Shown here: piece after piece, positions 44,129-53,572 of the stretch
How the letters are laid out: the number at the start of each line of letters is the position of its first letter
Position numbering within the stretch: position 1 is the first letter of the stretch
Source of the DNA: Thiocapsa sp.
GTDB taxonomy: Bacteria > Pseudomonadota > Gammaproteobacteria > Chromatiales > Chromatiaceae
Assembly (NCBI RefSeq): GCF_018399035.1
Contig: NZ_CP073760.1
Span: 682,001 to 746,000 of the forward strand
DNA length: 64,000 nt
Direction of reading: 5' to 3'
Notes under the pieces: model-generated
Database searches by the model: none
Told to the model about the DNA's origin: nothing
Seen by the model: only the letters and a program-made list of their open reading frames with translations
Translations under genes and position numbers: made by a program

Positions 44129-45812
44129 GAAGAGGCCAAATAAGGGGAACCTGATGACCTTGGCATAGTGAATTCGTCGTCACAAATGCGAACGCTGAAC
44201 TTCTGCGTAGGCCATACTCCGCAGCCTTCATAAACGAACAGCCTACGTAATCGATATAGCCGTGCTTCACGCCAAGGTGTCCAAACACGAACTCCATGTC
44301 ATCGATTTCTTGAGGTGTTTTCTTCCCCTTTCCCGCATACGGCGGATTCCCACAAATATACGTCTCCCCACCCTCATTCTCGAATTCAACCTCTACCTGA
44401 TCGAGCGGTGGCTCGAACAAGTCATCCGCCTGCAGCTTCACGCCCGTCCCGGTCGGCGGACAGATGCTCAACCAGTCGAGCCTGAGCGCATTCCCGCAGG
44501 TGATCCAGTTCATCGCCTCCAGGGGCAGGAACTCAGCCAGCGCCTCCTTCTGCCCGCGATAGAGCAGGTCGCATTGATACTCGGCGATGATGAGCGCAAG
44601 CCGGGCAATCTCGGCCGGGAAATCGCGAATCTCGATGCCCCGGAAGTTGGTCAGCGGGATGTCTGACTTACGCCCGATCTCGCCGCGGCGGCGATTGATC
44701 TCGGCCTCGATGGCGCGCAGCTCCTTGTAGGCGATGACCAGAAAGTTGCCCGAGCCGCAGGCGGGGTCGAAGACCCGGATGCGGGCGATGCGGTTGCGCA
44801 GATTGAGTAGCTTGCGGGGGTTGTTGCCCGCCTCCTGCAGCTTCTCGCGCAGCTCGTCGAGAAACAGCGGGTTGAGCACCTTCAGGATGTTAGGCACGCT
44901 GGTGTAGTGCATGCCCAAGGCCCCACGCTCCTCGTCCTCGGCCACCGCCTGGATCATCGAGCCGAAGATGTCCGGGTTGATCTTCTGCCAGTTGAGCTTG
45001 CCGATGTGCAGCAGGTAGGACCGGGCAATCTTGCTGAAGCGCGGGACATCCGTGCTCTCCGAGAACAAGCCGCCATTGACGTAAGGAAGCGCGTCCGCCC
45101 AGCGCGGCACCGTCGCCGCCGCCCGCTGGCGGTAGGGGATGTTCATCGCGCGAAACAGCTCACCGATGATCTCGTGGGTGTTCGAGGAGTCCCGCGCGCT
45201 CATCTGCTCGATGGTCGAGGTGAAGATCTCCTTGCCACCGAAGATGTCGGTGTCTTCGGCAAAGAAGCAGAAGATCAGCCGCGCCATGAAGTGATTCATG
45301 TCCGAGCGGCGTTCTGCCGTGCCCCAACCAGGGTTGTCCTTCAACAGCTCGACATAGAGCCGGTTCAGCCGTCCGGTCGCCTTGATGTCGAAAGAACTCT
45401 CGCGGATCTGCTTGACGGTGGTAATGCCCGCCAGCGGGAGGAAGAAGCCGAAGTGATCCGGAAAGTCCGGGTAATCACAGGCGATGGTCTCCCCGGAGTT
45501 CAGGTCCTCGGCCTCCAGGTCCACACCATCGGTCGCCAGCACGAACTTGGCCTTGGCCCGTGCCGTCGTCGGGCTGGCCTTGAGCGCATCCAGTGTCGTG
45601 TTGACCTCGCCCACCGCGCAGGTCGCGATGTGGATGTTGTTGGTCTGCAAGACCCCGCCCAGGTCCGACTTGTTGGACGCACCCGAGCGCAGCCGCTTGA
45701 TCGTCGTCGACTTGTTCCCGAAGGCTTCCAGGAACGCGTAGGGAAACTCCTCCGCATCGAAGGGTTGCTCGGCCAGGGCGGAAACGGCTTCTTCAATCTC
45801 AACAGCGTTCAT
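44129..45812 (-). pseudogene. MmeI-like restriction/methyltransferase, truncated by a MITE
   Basis: About 560 codons remain. The start is MNAVEIEEAVSALAEQPFDAEE. Methyltransferase motif I is RVFDPACGSGNFLVIAY (about residues 345-361) and motif IV is CGNPPYAGKGK. The text ends SLCQGHQVPLIWPL exactly where the MITE begins; the frame runs on through the MITE as nonsense to 43959. MmeI-type enzymes also need a target-recognition domain, which is lost. The N-terminal PD-ExK part is not obvious. Confidence 0.8.
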
Positions 45813-46145
45813 CGGACGGCCTCATGGCGTTGCCTCATCATCCTTTGCAGACAGCGACGAAGCCGCGCTTCTCGCCGAGATTCTTCACCTACGACGCAAA
45901 GCATACTATCAACACGCTGAGGAGGTCAGCGCACGGTGGATGCCTGACAATGGCCAAGATGCCGTCGGACATCTTCGACAAAGGGGTCTGACGCCACTGA
46001 GAGTCACGGCGCTGCGGGGTTAGACAGCCGATCGCGTTGTCGCCGTGGCTGTTCGGTCATGGAGAGCGCCCCTTACCACGCCGCAAGGACGACGTTCCGT
46101 GCTACTGGCGTGAGCCGGAGGCCGGGGTTCTGCTACGATCAGTGG

Positions 46146-46166
46146 ATGAAACGATGATCAAGGCCG
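46146..46166. repeat. solitary MITE terminal repeat
   Basis: GAAACGATGATCAAGGCC matches one end of the GGCCTTGATCATC elements, without a partner end nearby; likely a deletion product. Confidence 0.5.
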
Positions 46167-46215
46167 CTCGTGCGGGTATCATCACGCAACACCTCTGACG
46201 CTGGGAGACCCCGAG

Positions 46216-46512
46216 ATGACCGAGCGGATCATGACGGTCGATCACATCGATGAACTGAACCGCGTGAGGACGGCGTTGTTCGCCGTCGCCTCGATGCTCG
46301 TTCAATGTGACACGATGCCGGCACGCGGACTCTGCGGGGTGGCCGATATCCTGTCGGCCCACGTTGAAGCACTGGATCAGCTCGCAAAGGCGGTCGAAGC
46401 AGACTACCAAGCACGACTCGACCAGGAGAGACAAGATCGATCGGGACACGCCATCGAGCGCACGTCAGGTTCTTCGATGCGGACGACCGACAGCGACACC
46501 CTAACCGGATAG
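46216..46512 (+). CDS. small conserved-looking protein, unknown
   Basis: 98 aa, starting MTERIMTVDHIDELNRVRTALFAVASML, mostly helical, with two cysteines and a polar tail. GGGAG lies 8 nt before the ATG. It stands between a MITE end at about 46145 and the MITE at 46578. Family not recognised. The 45813-46215 interval upstream is otherwise empty. Confidence 0.55.
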   Translation: MTERIMTVDHIDELNRVRTALFAVASMLVQCDTMPARGLCGVADILSAHVEALDQLAKAVEADYQARLDQERQDRSGHAIERTSGSSMRTTDSDTLTG

Positions 46513-46577
46513 GAAGCCGAACCAGCGGCGCCGGACGCCCCGCCCCTGGCCCCGAGGCCGAGACGGCCTGATGCCGG

Positions 46578-46709
46578 GGCCTTGATCATCGTTTGGTCCA
46601 GCTGCTGGTGATCCTTGCGTCCTCAGGGCTTCCAGCCCTGATTCTGTCAGGCCAGGATGGCCTGACGACGCATTCGGTGGCCGCTGTGGGCGAAGGGATG
46701 ATCGAGGCC
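46578..46709. mobile_element. 132-bp MITE, copy 2
   Basis: Same length, ends and two internal palindromes as copy 1; only a few base differences. Confidence 0.85.
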
Positions 46710-46921
46710 CGGCCGACCATGCCGGCGCCGAAGCCTTGCTGGCTCAACTCCTGGCACGCGCACCAAACCATGCTGTGGTCAAGGGCCATCTGTCTGCGAT
46801 TCGTTCCGCCCAAGGTCTGCACGAGGAGGCGGAACAACTGTTGAGGGAGGTCGTTGCTGAAAGGACTGACGGTCTTTCAGCAGCTTCTCGGTTGCCTTCC
46901 TTCGGGTACTTGGCCTTGTAG
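46710..46921 (+). pseudogene. TPR-protein fragment behind a MITE
   Basis: A frame directly after the MITE reads HAGAEALLAQLLARAPNHAV ... GLHEEAEQLLREVVAE, a tetratricopeptide-like repeat, then degenerates. No start codon or second repeat. The following 46922-47300 shows no gene. Confidence 0.4.
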
Positions 46922-47301
46922 AGGCATTTCGGCCCGTGTCGCAAGGCTTGGCGGTGCAGGCTGCCGTTCCTTTCTTATCAGCTCGCCCCTTGCTGGGCAT
47001 GGATCAACCCCCAACGTCCCTAATCGAGGTCAGGGTGCTCGTTTCGGACCGCGCACGATCAGAGTCGTGCTGGGTATTCGCGCGAGCCTGTGCATCACGC
47101 CTCATGTGCATCGGGCAATCGTACGGTACTCGACCGACGATCACACCGCGCTTACCACCGATCCACCGGCACTGGGCGCCAAACGATGCCGCTCCGACGT
47201 CCTAGAAACAATTTAGTGCCCGCGCGGCACGCAGTCGGGCCGCGCACGCGAGAGAAGAGGCGCTATGCCCCGCGCAACTTTCCGTACCCGGGAGGAGAAC
47301 C

Positions 47302-47916
47302 ATGATCCAAGTGACCTATGTGAGCTGCGTGAGCGCCCCTCTGTCGCGACAGGAGCTCCTGGCTCTACTGCTGCAGTGCCGCACCAATAACCCCAAGCAG
47401 GGCATTACCGGCATGCTGCTTTACGGCAGAGGCACGTTCCTGCAGACCATCGAAGGCGATGAAGCGGTCGTCGACCCGCTGGTCGAGAAGATTTGGAAGG
47501 ATGATCGACACCAGGACGTACAGCTGCTGGGCCGGCAGGTAGTGACCGAACGACAGTACGCGGATTGGTCCATGGGCTTCGCGGAGATCACCGACGAGAG
47601 CCTTCAGCGGGCCGAGGGGCTCAAGGACTTCACCGCCGACGACTTCACGTTCGATTACCTCATCGGTAATGAGCCCGTCGTGACTTCGCTGATGGATCAT
47701 TTCCGCGAGCCGAACTTTGACCAACTCATTGGCGAGATCTACGCGAAAGACAAGGTGATCGCGCACCTTAAGACGGCATTGGCTCAGGTGCGGGACCGCG
47801 CCCAACTCGCACATCTTGCCCTCGAAAGCCTGACCGAGGCGAACCGGAAGGGAGAGTCAACCGGGACCTTGCTACCGATGTGTGAGGCCGCGCTCAAGGT
47901 CTGGCGACAGCACTGA
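47302..47916 (+). CDS. BLUF-domain blue-light (FAD) photosensor
   Basis: 204 aa. The first 95 residues are a BLUF domain: the flavin-contacting Tyr in VTYVSC, Asn in NNPKQGITGMLLY, Gln in TFLQTIEGDE and the WSMGF segment. Light would rearrange the Tyr-Gln hydrogen bonds around FAD. Residues 150-190 are coiled-coil-like, so output is probably by dimer rearrangement or partner binding; there is no cyclase or EAL domain. GGAGGAG lies 7 nt before the ATG. Single-gene unit. Confidence 0.92.
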   Translation: MIQVTYVSCVSAPLSRQELLALLLQCRTNNPKQGITGMLLYGRGTFLQTIEGDEAVVDPLVEKIWKDDRHQDVQLLGRQVVTERQYADWSMGFAEITDESLQRAEGLKDFTADDFTFDYLIGNEPVVTSLMDHFREPNFDQLIGEIYAKDKVIAHLKTALAQVRDRAQLAHLALESLTEANRKGESTGTLLPMCEAALKVWRQH

Positions 47917-48313
47917 CCGGTCAAATCCCATGCCGGGACCGGGGGACGCGTCCGGCGCTCGTCTCGCTCTACAACGCCCCGGGTGTTGATGCTTCCATGC
48001 CTATCCGGTTAGCTCCCAAGATCGGCGATCCTAGGTCGCGTCCCTCGTGCCACACTCCAGGGTGCGCCCACATCGCCTCGCAACGCCCCGCGTTGATGGA
48101 AGTTTTCTCGCGGCGCGGCGACCCCCTAAACATCGCCAGTCGTGACTATTAGCCAGATCACTGATTTGGGAGACAACCGGATAGGCATGGATGCTTCCTC
48201 CGGGTGTATGCGCGATTCGTTGGGGAAGGGAAAAAGAGGCCAGACCACGTCGGGTAGCGGAGTGGTGTTACCACCACCCCGCCTTCGTCGGTCGTGCGTA
48301 CCGCGCCATCCGA

Positions 48314-49250
48314 TCAGTGCTGTCGGAGCCAGGCGTCAAGGTCATCCACGGACGTGAAGTCCAAGAGCGCCTCGCCGAGCGCCTCCATTCGTTCCAGCGA
48401 CAGCGCGCCGACACGCGCGTCGATCTGTCCGGGCAAGACACCGAGGCGGCGTTGCAGGAGCTTGCGCACCAAGCTCTCCGCCTCGGTGCGCCGGCCTTCT
48501 TCACGGCCTTCCGAATGACCGCGCGTGTAGCCGAGGCGTTCGACGGATGTCACGTAGGGCATGGTCTTTTGTTTCTCTCCAGGGTCGTGAGGGCCTGCCA
48601 CAGCTTCGCTTCCAACTCGCCGGGCCGGGTCATCATCCAGTCGATGACGGCGAACAGATCGATCATGCGTTGGCGGTCCCAATTGCGTTCGTAGAGGAGT
48701 CGCGCAAGCCGCCATTTTGCCGCATAGCGTTTTAGCGGGTCAGCAAATGCGCGGCGGTGACGATCGCGAACGGGTTGGCATCCTCCAGCAGCGCATCGAG
48801 CCGATCGGCAAAGTCGATCAGTTTGACCAACGGATACTCCAGCCAGTGCCGGCAGCCGAACAACGAGAAGCCGAAGTTGCCCGGACGCCAGGAGGCACTG
48901 TCGTCGGCAAGGACCGCGAGGCTGGCGATCGGGCGATCATAGCGATCGAACAGGCGGTAGTTGTAGGTGAACATGCGCCTGGCAAAGTGCGTGTCGTGCC
49001 CGCCCTGGATCTCGATATGGACGTAGACCCAGTCCTCGCTCCCGTCGAGCCGATGGACGGCAACCAGCTTGTCCAGGACGCGTTTGCCGAGCGCGGCATC
49101 CTTCACGACTTGCGCCAGTTCCTGGTCGAGGAAGCGATGGCCTCGGGTCCAGTCGATTCCCGCGTGGGCCGCCGGAAAATAGAACGCGAGAAACTCCGGG
49201 AAGTGATGCTCGACGGCGTCCTTCCACGGGGTGTCGAGGTCGTCGGAGAG
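48314..49250 (-). pseudogene. Rpn/PD-(D/E)XK nuclease with DUF4351 tail, frameshifted
   Basis: N-terminal part: TPWKDAVEHHFPEFLAFYFP, HIEIQGGHD and FARRMFTYNYRLFDRY, a PD-(D/E)XK putative-transposase (Rpn-like) nuclease. The middle (KRYAAKWRLARLLYERN ... WMMTRPGELEAKLW) is in another frame after a stop at 48732, and the DUF4351 end (VRKLLQRRLGVLPGQID ... DLDAWLRQH) in a third after about 48557. The original start, MTEIPV on the far side of the MITE, is followed by TAG. At least three lesions. Confidence 0.8.
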
Positions 49251-49382
49251 GGCCTCGATCATCCCTTCGCCCACAGCGGCCACCGAATGCGTCGTCAGGC
49301 CATCCTGGCCTGACAGAATCAGGGCTGGAAGCCCTGAGGACGCAAGGATCACCAGCAGCTGGACCAAACGATGATCAATGCC
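49251..49382. mobile_element. 132-bp MITE, copy 3, with 8-bp target duplication
   Basis: Inverted orientation relative to copies 1 and 2. TCGGAGAG is duplicated at 49243-49250 and 49383-49390, which defines the ends exactly. Inserted in the first codons of the Rpn-like gene, to which it supplies a spurious start (MVQLLVILASSG). Confidence 0.9.
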
Positions 49383-49429
49383 TCGGAGAGTATCGGCTAA
49401 ACGGGGATTTCGGTCATGGATTCATTCTG

Positions 49430-50764
49430 TCATTGGCGATCCCGGTGTCGCTGCACCGGATCGGAAGGCGCGTCGGCGACGGGATTGCGAGGCCGTTCTG
49501 GTCCGCCAACCGCGCATGCCTCCGACTCGGCATCGGTGACGCTACTCCCGGTACACCAGTCCGCCCATTGCAGCATCATGGCGCGGCGCTTGTCGAACAG
49601 ATCGCCGCGTCGATAGGCTTTTTCGGCCTTGTTGCCGATAACATGTGCCAGGGCCATCTCGCAGACATGGTTCGGGAAGCTGCTCACTTCACCGGCCCAA
49701 TCTCGGAACGACGAGCGGAATCCGTGCGGGACCGCGTCGCCCCGCGTGCCGCCGACGCCGAACCCCATGCCGCGCATGACCTGCAGCAGGGCCATATTGG
49801 AGAGCGGTCGACCGTGCTTTGCGCCCGGGAACACGTAAGGGTGATTGACGACGCGCGGGAGGGTCTCGATGACGGCCATCGCGGCGTCGCTCAACGGGAC
49901 GCGATGCTCGCGATTTCCCTTCATGCGCACGGCCGGTATCGTCCACACGCGGGCCGCGAGGTCGATCTCGGTCCATTGTGCACCCAAGACTTCCCCGGTG
50001 CGGCATGCGGTCAAAATCAGGAACTCGAGCGCGCGGGCGGAGATGCTGGTCAATCCGCGCAATTGCACCAAAAACGCAGCGACGTCTTGATAGGGAAGGG
50101 CGGGCTGCTGCCGGACCGTCTTAACCTTGGTCGGTTTCGGCAACAACTTGTCCAGATGACCTCGCCAACGGGCCGGATTCGCCGTATCCCGCCACTGCCG
50201 GGCAGCGGCAAAGTCGAGGATGTTCTCGATGCGCCCTTGGACGCGTTTGGCGGTCTCGGTCTTCGTGATCCAGATTGGCTTGAGCACCGAGAGAATGTGG
50301 TCGGTCGTGACCTTGTCCACGGGCTTGTTGCCGAGCGTCGGGCGAGCATAGGTCTTGAGTGTGGTCGTCCACTGTCTTGCGTGTTTGCGATTGCTCCAGC
50401 CATGCCGGTTCATCCTGATGAAGGCCGCTGCGGCTTGTGTGAACGTCGGAATCAACGGCTCGGGTTCGACGTAAACCTCGGGTGCAGGAGCCCACGCCTT
50501 CGCCGGATCGAGGTGCTCCGCCAAGAGAACCGCAGCCTCGTTGGCCTTCGACGTGGCTTGTTTGAACGACGTCACGGGTAGCGCTCCGAGGCTCAATTCC
50601 TTGCTGGTGCCGTCGAATTGATACCTCAAGAACCAGCCACGCGACCCGCCTCGAACGCGCAGAAAAAGGCGTCGTACATTCGTCGTATATTTCCCCGGAG
50701 GGACGGTCTCTGCCTGCCGAGCGGTCGTGATGACGACTTTTCCTGCTTGCGTACGGCTAGCCAT
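49430..50764 (-). CDS. int: tyrosine-type integrase of the element
   Basis: 444 aa, P4-integrase type. An N-terminal arm-binding/DUF4102 region (FLRVRGGSRGWFLRY, LSLGALPVTS), a core-binding SAM-like part (about 110-200), then the catalytic domain: Arg in ILTACRTGEVLGAQW, HGFRSSFRDW (H-x-x-R), and the nucleophile Tyr in GNKAEKAYRRGDL. Catalyses integration and excision. Its neighbourhood is the presumed end of the element; 50911-50930 is a possible att core. Confidence 0.93.
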   Translation of the reverse strand: MASRTQAGKVVITTARQAETVPPGKYTTNVRRLFLRVRGGSRGWFLRYQFDGTSKELSLGALPVTSFKQATSKANEAAVLLAEHLDPAKAWAPAPEVYVEPEPLIPTFTQAAAAFIRMNRHGWSNRKHARQWTTTLKTYARPTLGNKPVDKVTTDHILSVLKPIWITKTETAKRVQGRIENILDFAAARQWRDTANPARWRGHLDKLLPKPTKVKTVRQQPALPYQDVAAFLVQLRGLTSISARALEFLILTACRTGEVLGAQWTEIDLAARVWTIPAVRMKGNREHRVPLSDAAMAVIETLPRVVNHPYVFPGAKHGRPLSNMALLQVMRGMGFGVGGTRGDAVPHGFRSSFRDWAGEVSSFPNHVCEMALAHVIGNKAEKAYRRGDLFDKRRAMMLQWADWCTGSSVTDAESEACAVGGPERPRNPVADAPSDPVQRHRDRQ

Positions 50765-51438
50765 GCGTCTCTGTCTGCCCCCAACTTTGCCCCCAATCGC
50801 GACGGAGATTGTAGCATACGCTCAGGGACGAGTACGGACATGAAAAGATTTATATAACTGTTTTTCATATTCTTATCTGGACGAAGAAGGGCGTTGTGAG
50901 ACGGGAAATATGCGGACTCCCTCTCCGCCACTACAATTTTTAAGTTTTTGTTTTAAAAAGAATTTTCTCGTAAAATCTTCTCTCAGCCCACCTTCCGGTC
51001 CACCCTCGCGACAGTGTGAAGCCGGCACTACGATCAGACGAACGGTCGACCAATCGTCGCTGAGTACGTCCTTTCGTGGGTTTCGCGTGGGGCCTCCATC
51101 CCCACCATGCCACGTTCGGCACCCTCGGCAGACTGGCCTCAGCACGTCGCCCGTCGCCCTGACGTTCGTGTCGGCAGGTTGAACGCACCCACGATCTCCG
51201 CGTCAAGAATTCTTCGACCGCTCTCGGATAACAGCCCCTCGGGCATCTTTAGCCCTTTCCCATCGTCGTAGCTCTTCCGCGGCCTCGTGTGCCCCGGTCT
51301 GCCGACCTGGCGCCCGTCCGGTTGTGCCGTTTATGGATGGCCGAGTCCGGAATGATCGCCTCATGTGGGAGGGCTGACGGGCGCAATCCCGTCAGCCCGA
51401 CCCGATCGGCTAAGGCTTCCTTGCGGCTTCCTTGTGCT
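50765..51438. other. intergenic region upstream of the integrase, possible attachment site
   Basis: No gene recognised. The stretch at 50911-50930 (GCGGACTCCCTCTCCGCCA core) looks like the 3' end of a tRNA-Ser gene, the usual target of such integrases, but no complete tRNA is present. An AT-rich tract follows. Confidence 0.3.
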
Positions 51439-51795
51439 TTATTCCCCCGAAAGGAGGCTTTCGTAAGGTATGTTGAGACCGTCGTGCAAGCGCTTGACCA
51501 TGCGCAAGCTTAGGCTGCGCTTGCCGTTGAGTACTTCGGAGACGCGGCCGCTGGAGCCGATGTAGGGCTCTAAATCCTTAGGGGCTAGTCCTTGCTGCTC
51601 CATACGAAATTTGATGGCTTCGATGGGATCGGCCGGCCCTATGGGATAGTGACGGAACTCGTAGGCTTCGATTAGGGTCACCAGCACCTCGCGTTCATCG
51701 GCTTCGTCGGTCTGTTCAGGTACCTGAAAAATTGCCTCCAGTCGCTGAAACGCCTCCTGTAGATCGTCGTCAGTGTGGATGGGTTTAATAGTCAT
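51439..51795 (-). CDS. higA: HigA-type antitoxin
   Basis: 118 aa with a helix-turn-helix in the C-terminal half: IKFRMEQQGLAPKDLEPYIGSSGRVSEVLNG. Binds and neutralises HigB and represses the operon. It follows higB with an 11-bp overlap, the usual toxin-first order. Confidence 0.88.
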   Translation of the reverse strand: MTIKPIHTDDDLQEAFQRLEAIFQVPEQTDEADEREVLVTLIEAYEFRHYPIGPADPIEAIKFRMEQQGLAPKDLEPYIGSSGRVSEVLNGKRSLSLRMVKRLHDGLNIPYESLLSGE

Positions 51796-52093
51796 TCACG
51801 GTCTCCACGTCGATCCTGTCGTACTGGGCATGGGTGCCGATGAATTTCACCCATACGATGCCTGACTGATATTGCACCTCCACCACCAATCGGTATTTGT
51901 TACCGCCCACATTGAACACCACGCGGTTGTTACCGCAGATGCTGACATGGCGATACTGCGCCTTGATGTCTGGAGGTGATTTCCAGTCCGCCTTAAGGAC
52001 CTCGTCATGCCAGCAGGTCAAGGGACCGCGAGCATCAGCGTACTGAGGTTGCTCCCAAAACTTTCGCAAGGTGCTCTTGGCGATGATACGCAT
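51785..52093 (-). CDS. higB: HigB-type mRNA interferase toxin
   Basis: 102 aa, starting MRIIAKSTLRKFWEQ with ADWKSPPDIKAQYRHVSI, NNRVVFNVGGNKYRL and VWVKFIGTHAQYDRID, the typical HigB fold and C-terminal catalytic residues. Likely cuts ribosome-bound mRNA. Its position at the element edge fits a stabilisation role. Confidence 0.9.
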   Translation of the reverse strand: MRIIAKSTLRKFWEQPQYADARGPLTCWHDEVLKADWKSPPDIKAQYRHVSICGNNRVVFNVGGNKYRLVVEVQYQSGIVWVKFIGTHAQYDRIDVETVNDY

Positions 52094-52189
52094 ACAGACA
52101 CTGTAGCTCCCGTTACGGGAGGATACAAGGATCCATCACCGCCCGCGCCCCCCCAACACCCCAATATGCGTAAAGGGGGCGATGGGTTG

Positions 52190-52482
52190 GAGCTCGGCCA
52201 GCTCGCGCGAGGCGGGGTTGATCAAAAGGTACGGGATCGCGCCCGAAAGGGCTCTTTTCGGGAATGTGCAATGGGGGCAATGCCCGTGGAGCGAAGGCGC
52301 CCTACTGTTGGCAATCCTTGAACAAGATGGGAGGCAGGGGCGAGATGACAAAGATGCCCATCGATCTGCAAGACCTGAGGAAGAGGATCGACATCAAGGA
52401 GAAGGCTGAACCGGCCTGGCGCTTCTGGGGACTCTACGTCCACGTGTGCAAAGAGGAGACCCTGCACGCGGCCTATGCGATG
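52190..52482 (+). pseudogene. group II intron remnant with truncated maturase N-terminus
   Basis: The intron-like stretch ATGTGCAATGGGGGCAATGC leads into a reading frame at 52345, MTKMPIDLQDLRKR ... WRFWGLYVHVCKEETL, the start of a group II maturase that breaks after about 46 codons. A different class from the one at 28122. Confidence 0.75.
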
Positions 52483-52639
52483 GCGAAACGTTCAGCACGT
52501 GGCCGAGGCGATTGTGAGCAACAAGACCCATGTCTTATCGATCGCACTGATCGATGGCCTCCGTGCAACCATCCCCGCGATCACGGTCAAACTCCGGGAT
52601 GCTCGAGTCCGCTCGGCGGACGGTACCTGGAGGATGTCT

Positions 52640-53572
52640 ATGGATCGATCTTGCGTCTCGAGTCGGCGTGCCTTTCTTGCGACCCTCGCGGTCGCGCCTC
52701 TGTCCTTCCTGACGCTGCCGGGCAACAGCCCGGCGGAGGACGGTCAACCCCTTGTCAAACCGATCCCCTCAACCGGCGAACCTTTGCCGGTCATCGGCAT
52801 GGGAACCTGGATCACCTTCAACGTCGGCGACGACCCGGTAGCGCGGGACGTGCGCACCGATGTCCTGCGTGCCTTCTTCGCGGCAGGCGGCGGCATGATC
52901 GATTCCTCGCCTATGTACGGGACGGCCGAGGCGGTCGTGGGCGATTGTTTGGCGAGACTGGATCGCCCCAAGGGTTTGTTCTCGGCGACCAAGGTCTGGA
53001 CCTCCTCGACCGCGGAGGGTCTCGAGCAGATCGCGGCATCGGAGCGCCTCTGGGGCCTGCAGCGTCTGGATCTGCTGCAGGTCCACAATCTGGTGAACTG
53101 GAAGGGCCATCTGGAGACCTTATCGGCGATGAAGGCCGATGGGAAGGTGCGCTATATCGGCGTCACCACGTCGCACGGTCGTCGTCACCCGGAGCTTGCC
53201 CGGATCATGGAGACGCAGCCGATCGATTTCGTGCAGTTGACCTACAACATCGAGGATCGCGAGGTCGAGGCCCGCTTGCTTCCGCTGGCGGCGGAGCGGG
53301 GGATCGCGGTGATCGCCAATCGGCCCTTCCAGGGCGGCTCGCTGATCGATCGCGTCAAGCGTCATCCCTTGCCGGGTTGGGCGCGCGCGATCGACTGCAC
53401 CGAATGGTCGCAGATTCTGCTCAAGTTCATCGTCTCGCACCCGGCCGTGACCTGTGCCATCCCGGCGACCAGTCGGGTGGATCACATGGAGGAGAACATG
53501 ACGGCCGCGCGCGGTGGCATGCCGGATGCGGCGCTGCGACAGCGCATGGCCGCCGACATCGCCGCGCTCTGA
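52640..53572 (+). CDS. Tat-exported aldo/keto reductase
   Basis: 311 aa. A twin-arginine signal (SSRRAFLATLAVAPLSF) precedes an aldo/keto reductase barrel: GMGTWITFN, the catalytic Asp and Tyr in GGGMIDSSPMYG, Lys in SATKVW, and LLQVHNL. The start at 52640 is preferred over 52634 because GGAGG then sits at proper spacing; the long frame upstream crosses intron debris. Coupled to the next gene through a TGATG overlap. Confidence 0.88.
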   Translation: MDRSCVSSRRAFLATLAVAPLSFLTLPGNSPAEDGQPLVKPIPSTGEPLPVIGMGTWITFNVGDDPVARDVRTDVLRAFFAAGGGMIDSSPMYGTAEAVVGDCLARLDRPKGLFSATKVWTSSTAEGLEQIAASERLWGLQRLDLLQVHNLVNWKGHLETLSAMKADGKVRYIGVTTSHGRRHPELARIMETQPIDFVQLTYNIEDREVEARLLPLAAERGIAVIANRPFQGGSLIDRVKRHPLPGWARAIDCTEWSQILLKFIVSHPAVTCAIPATSRVDHMEENMTAARGGMPDAALRQRMAADIAAL

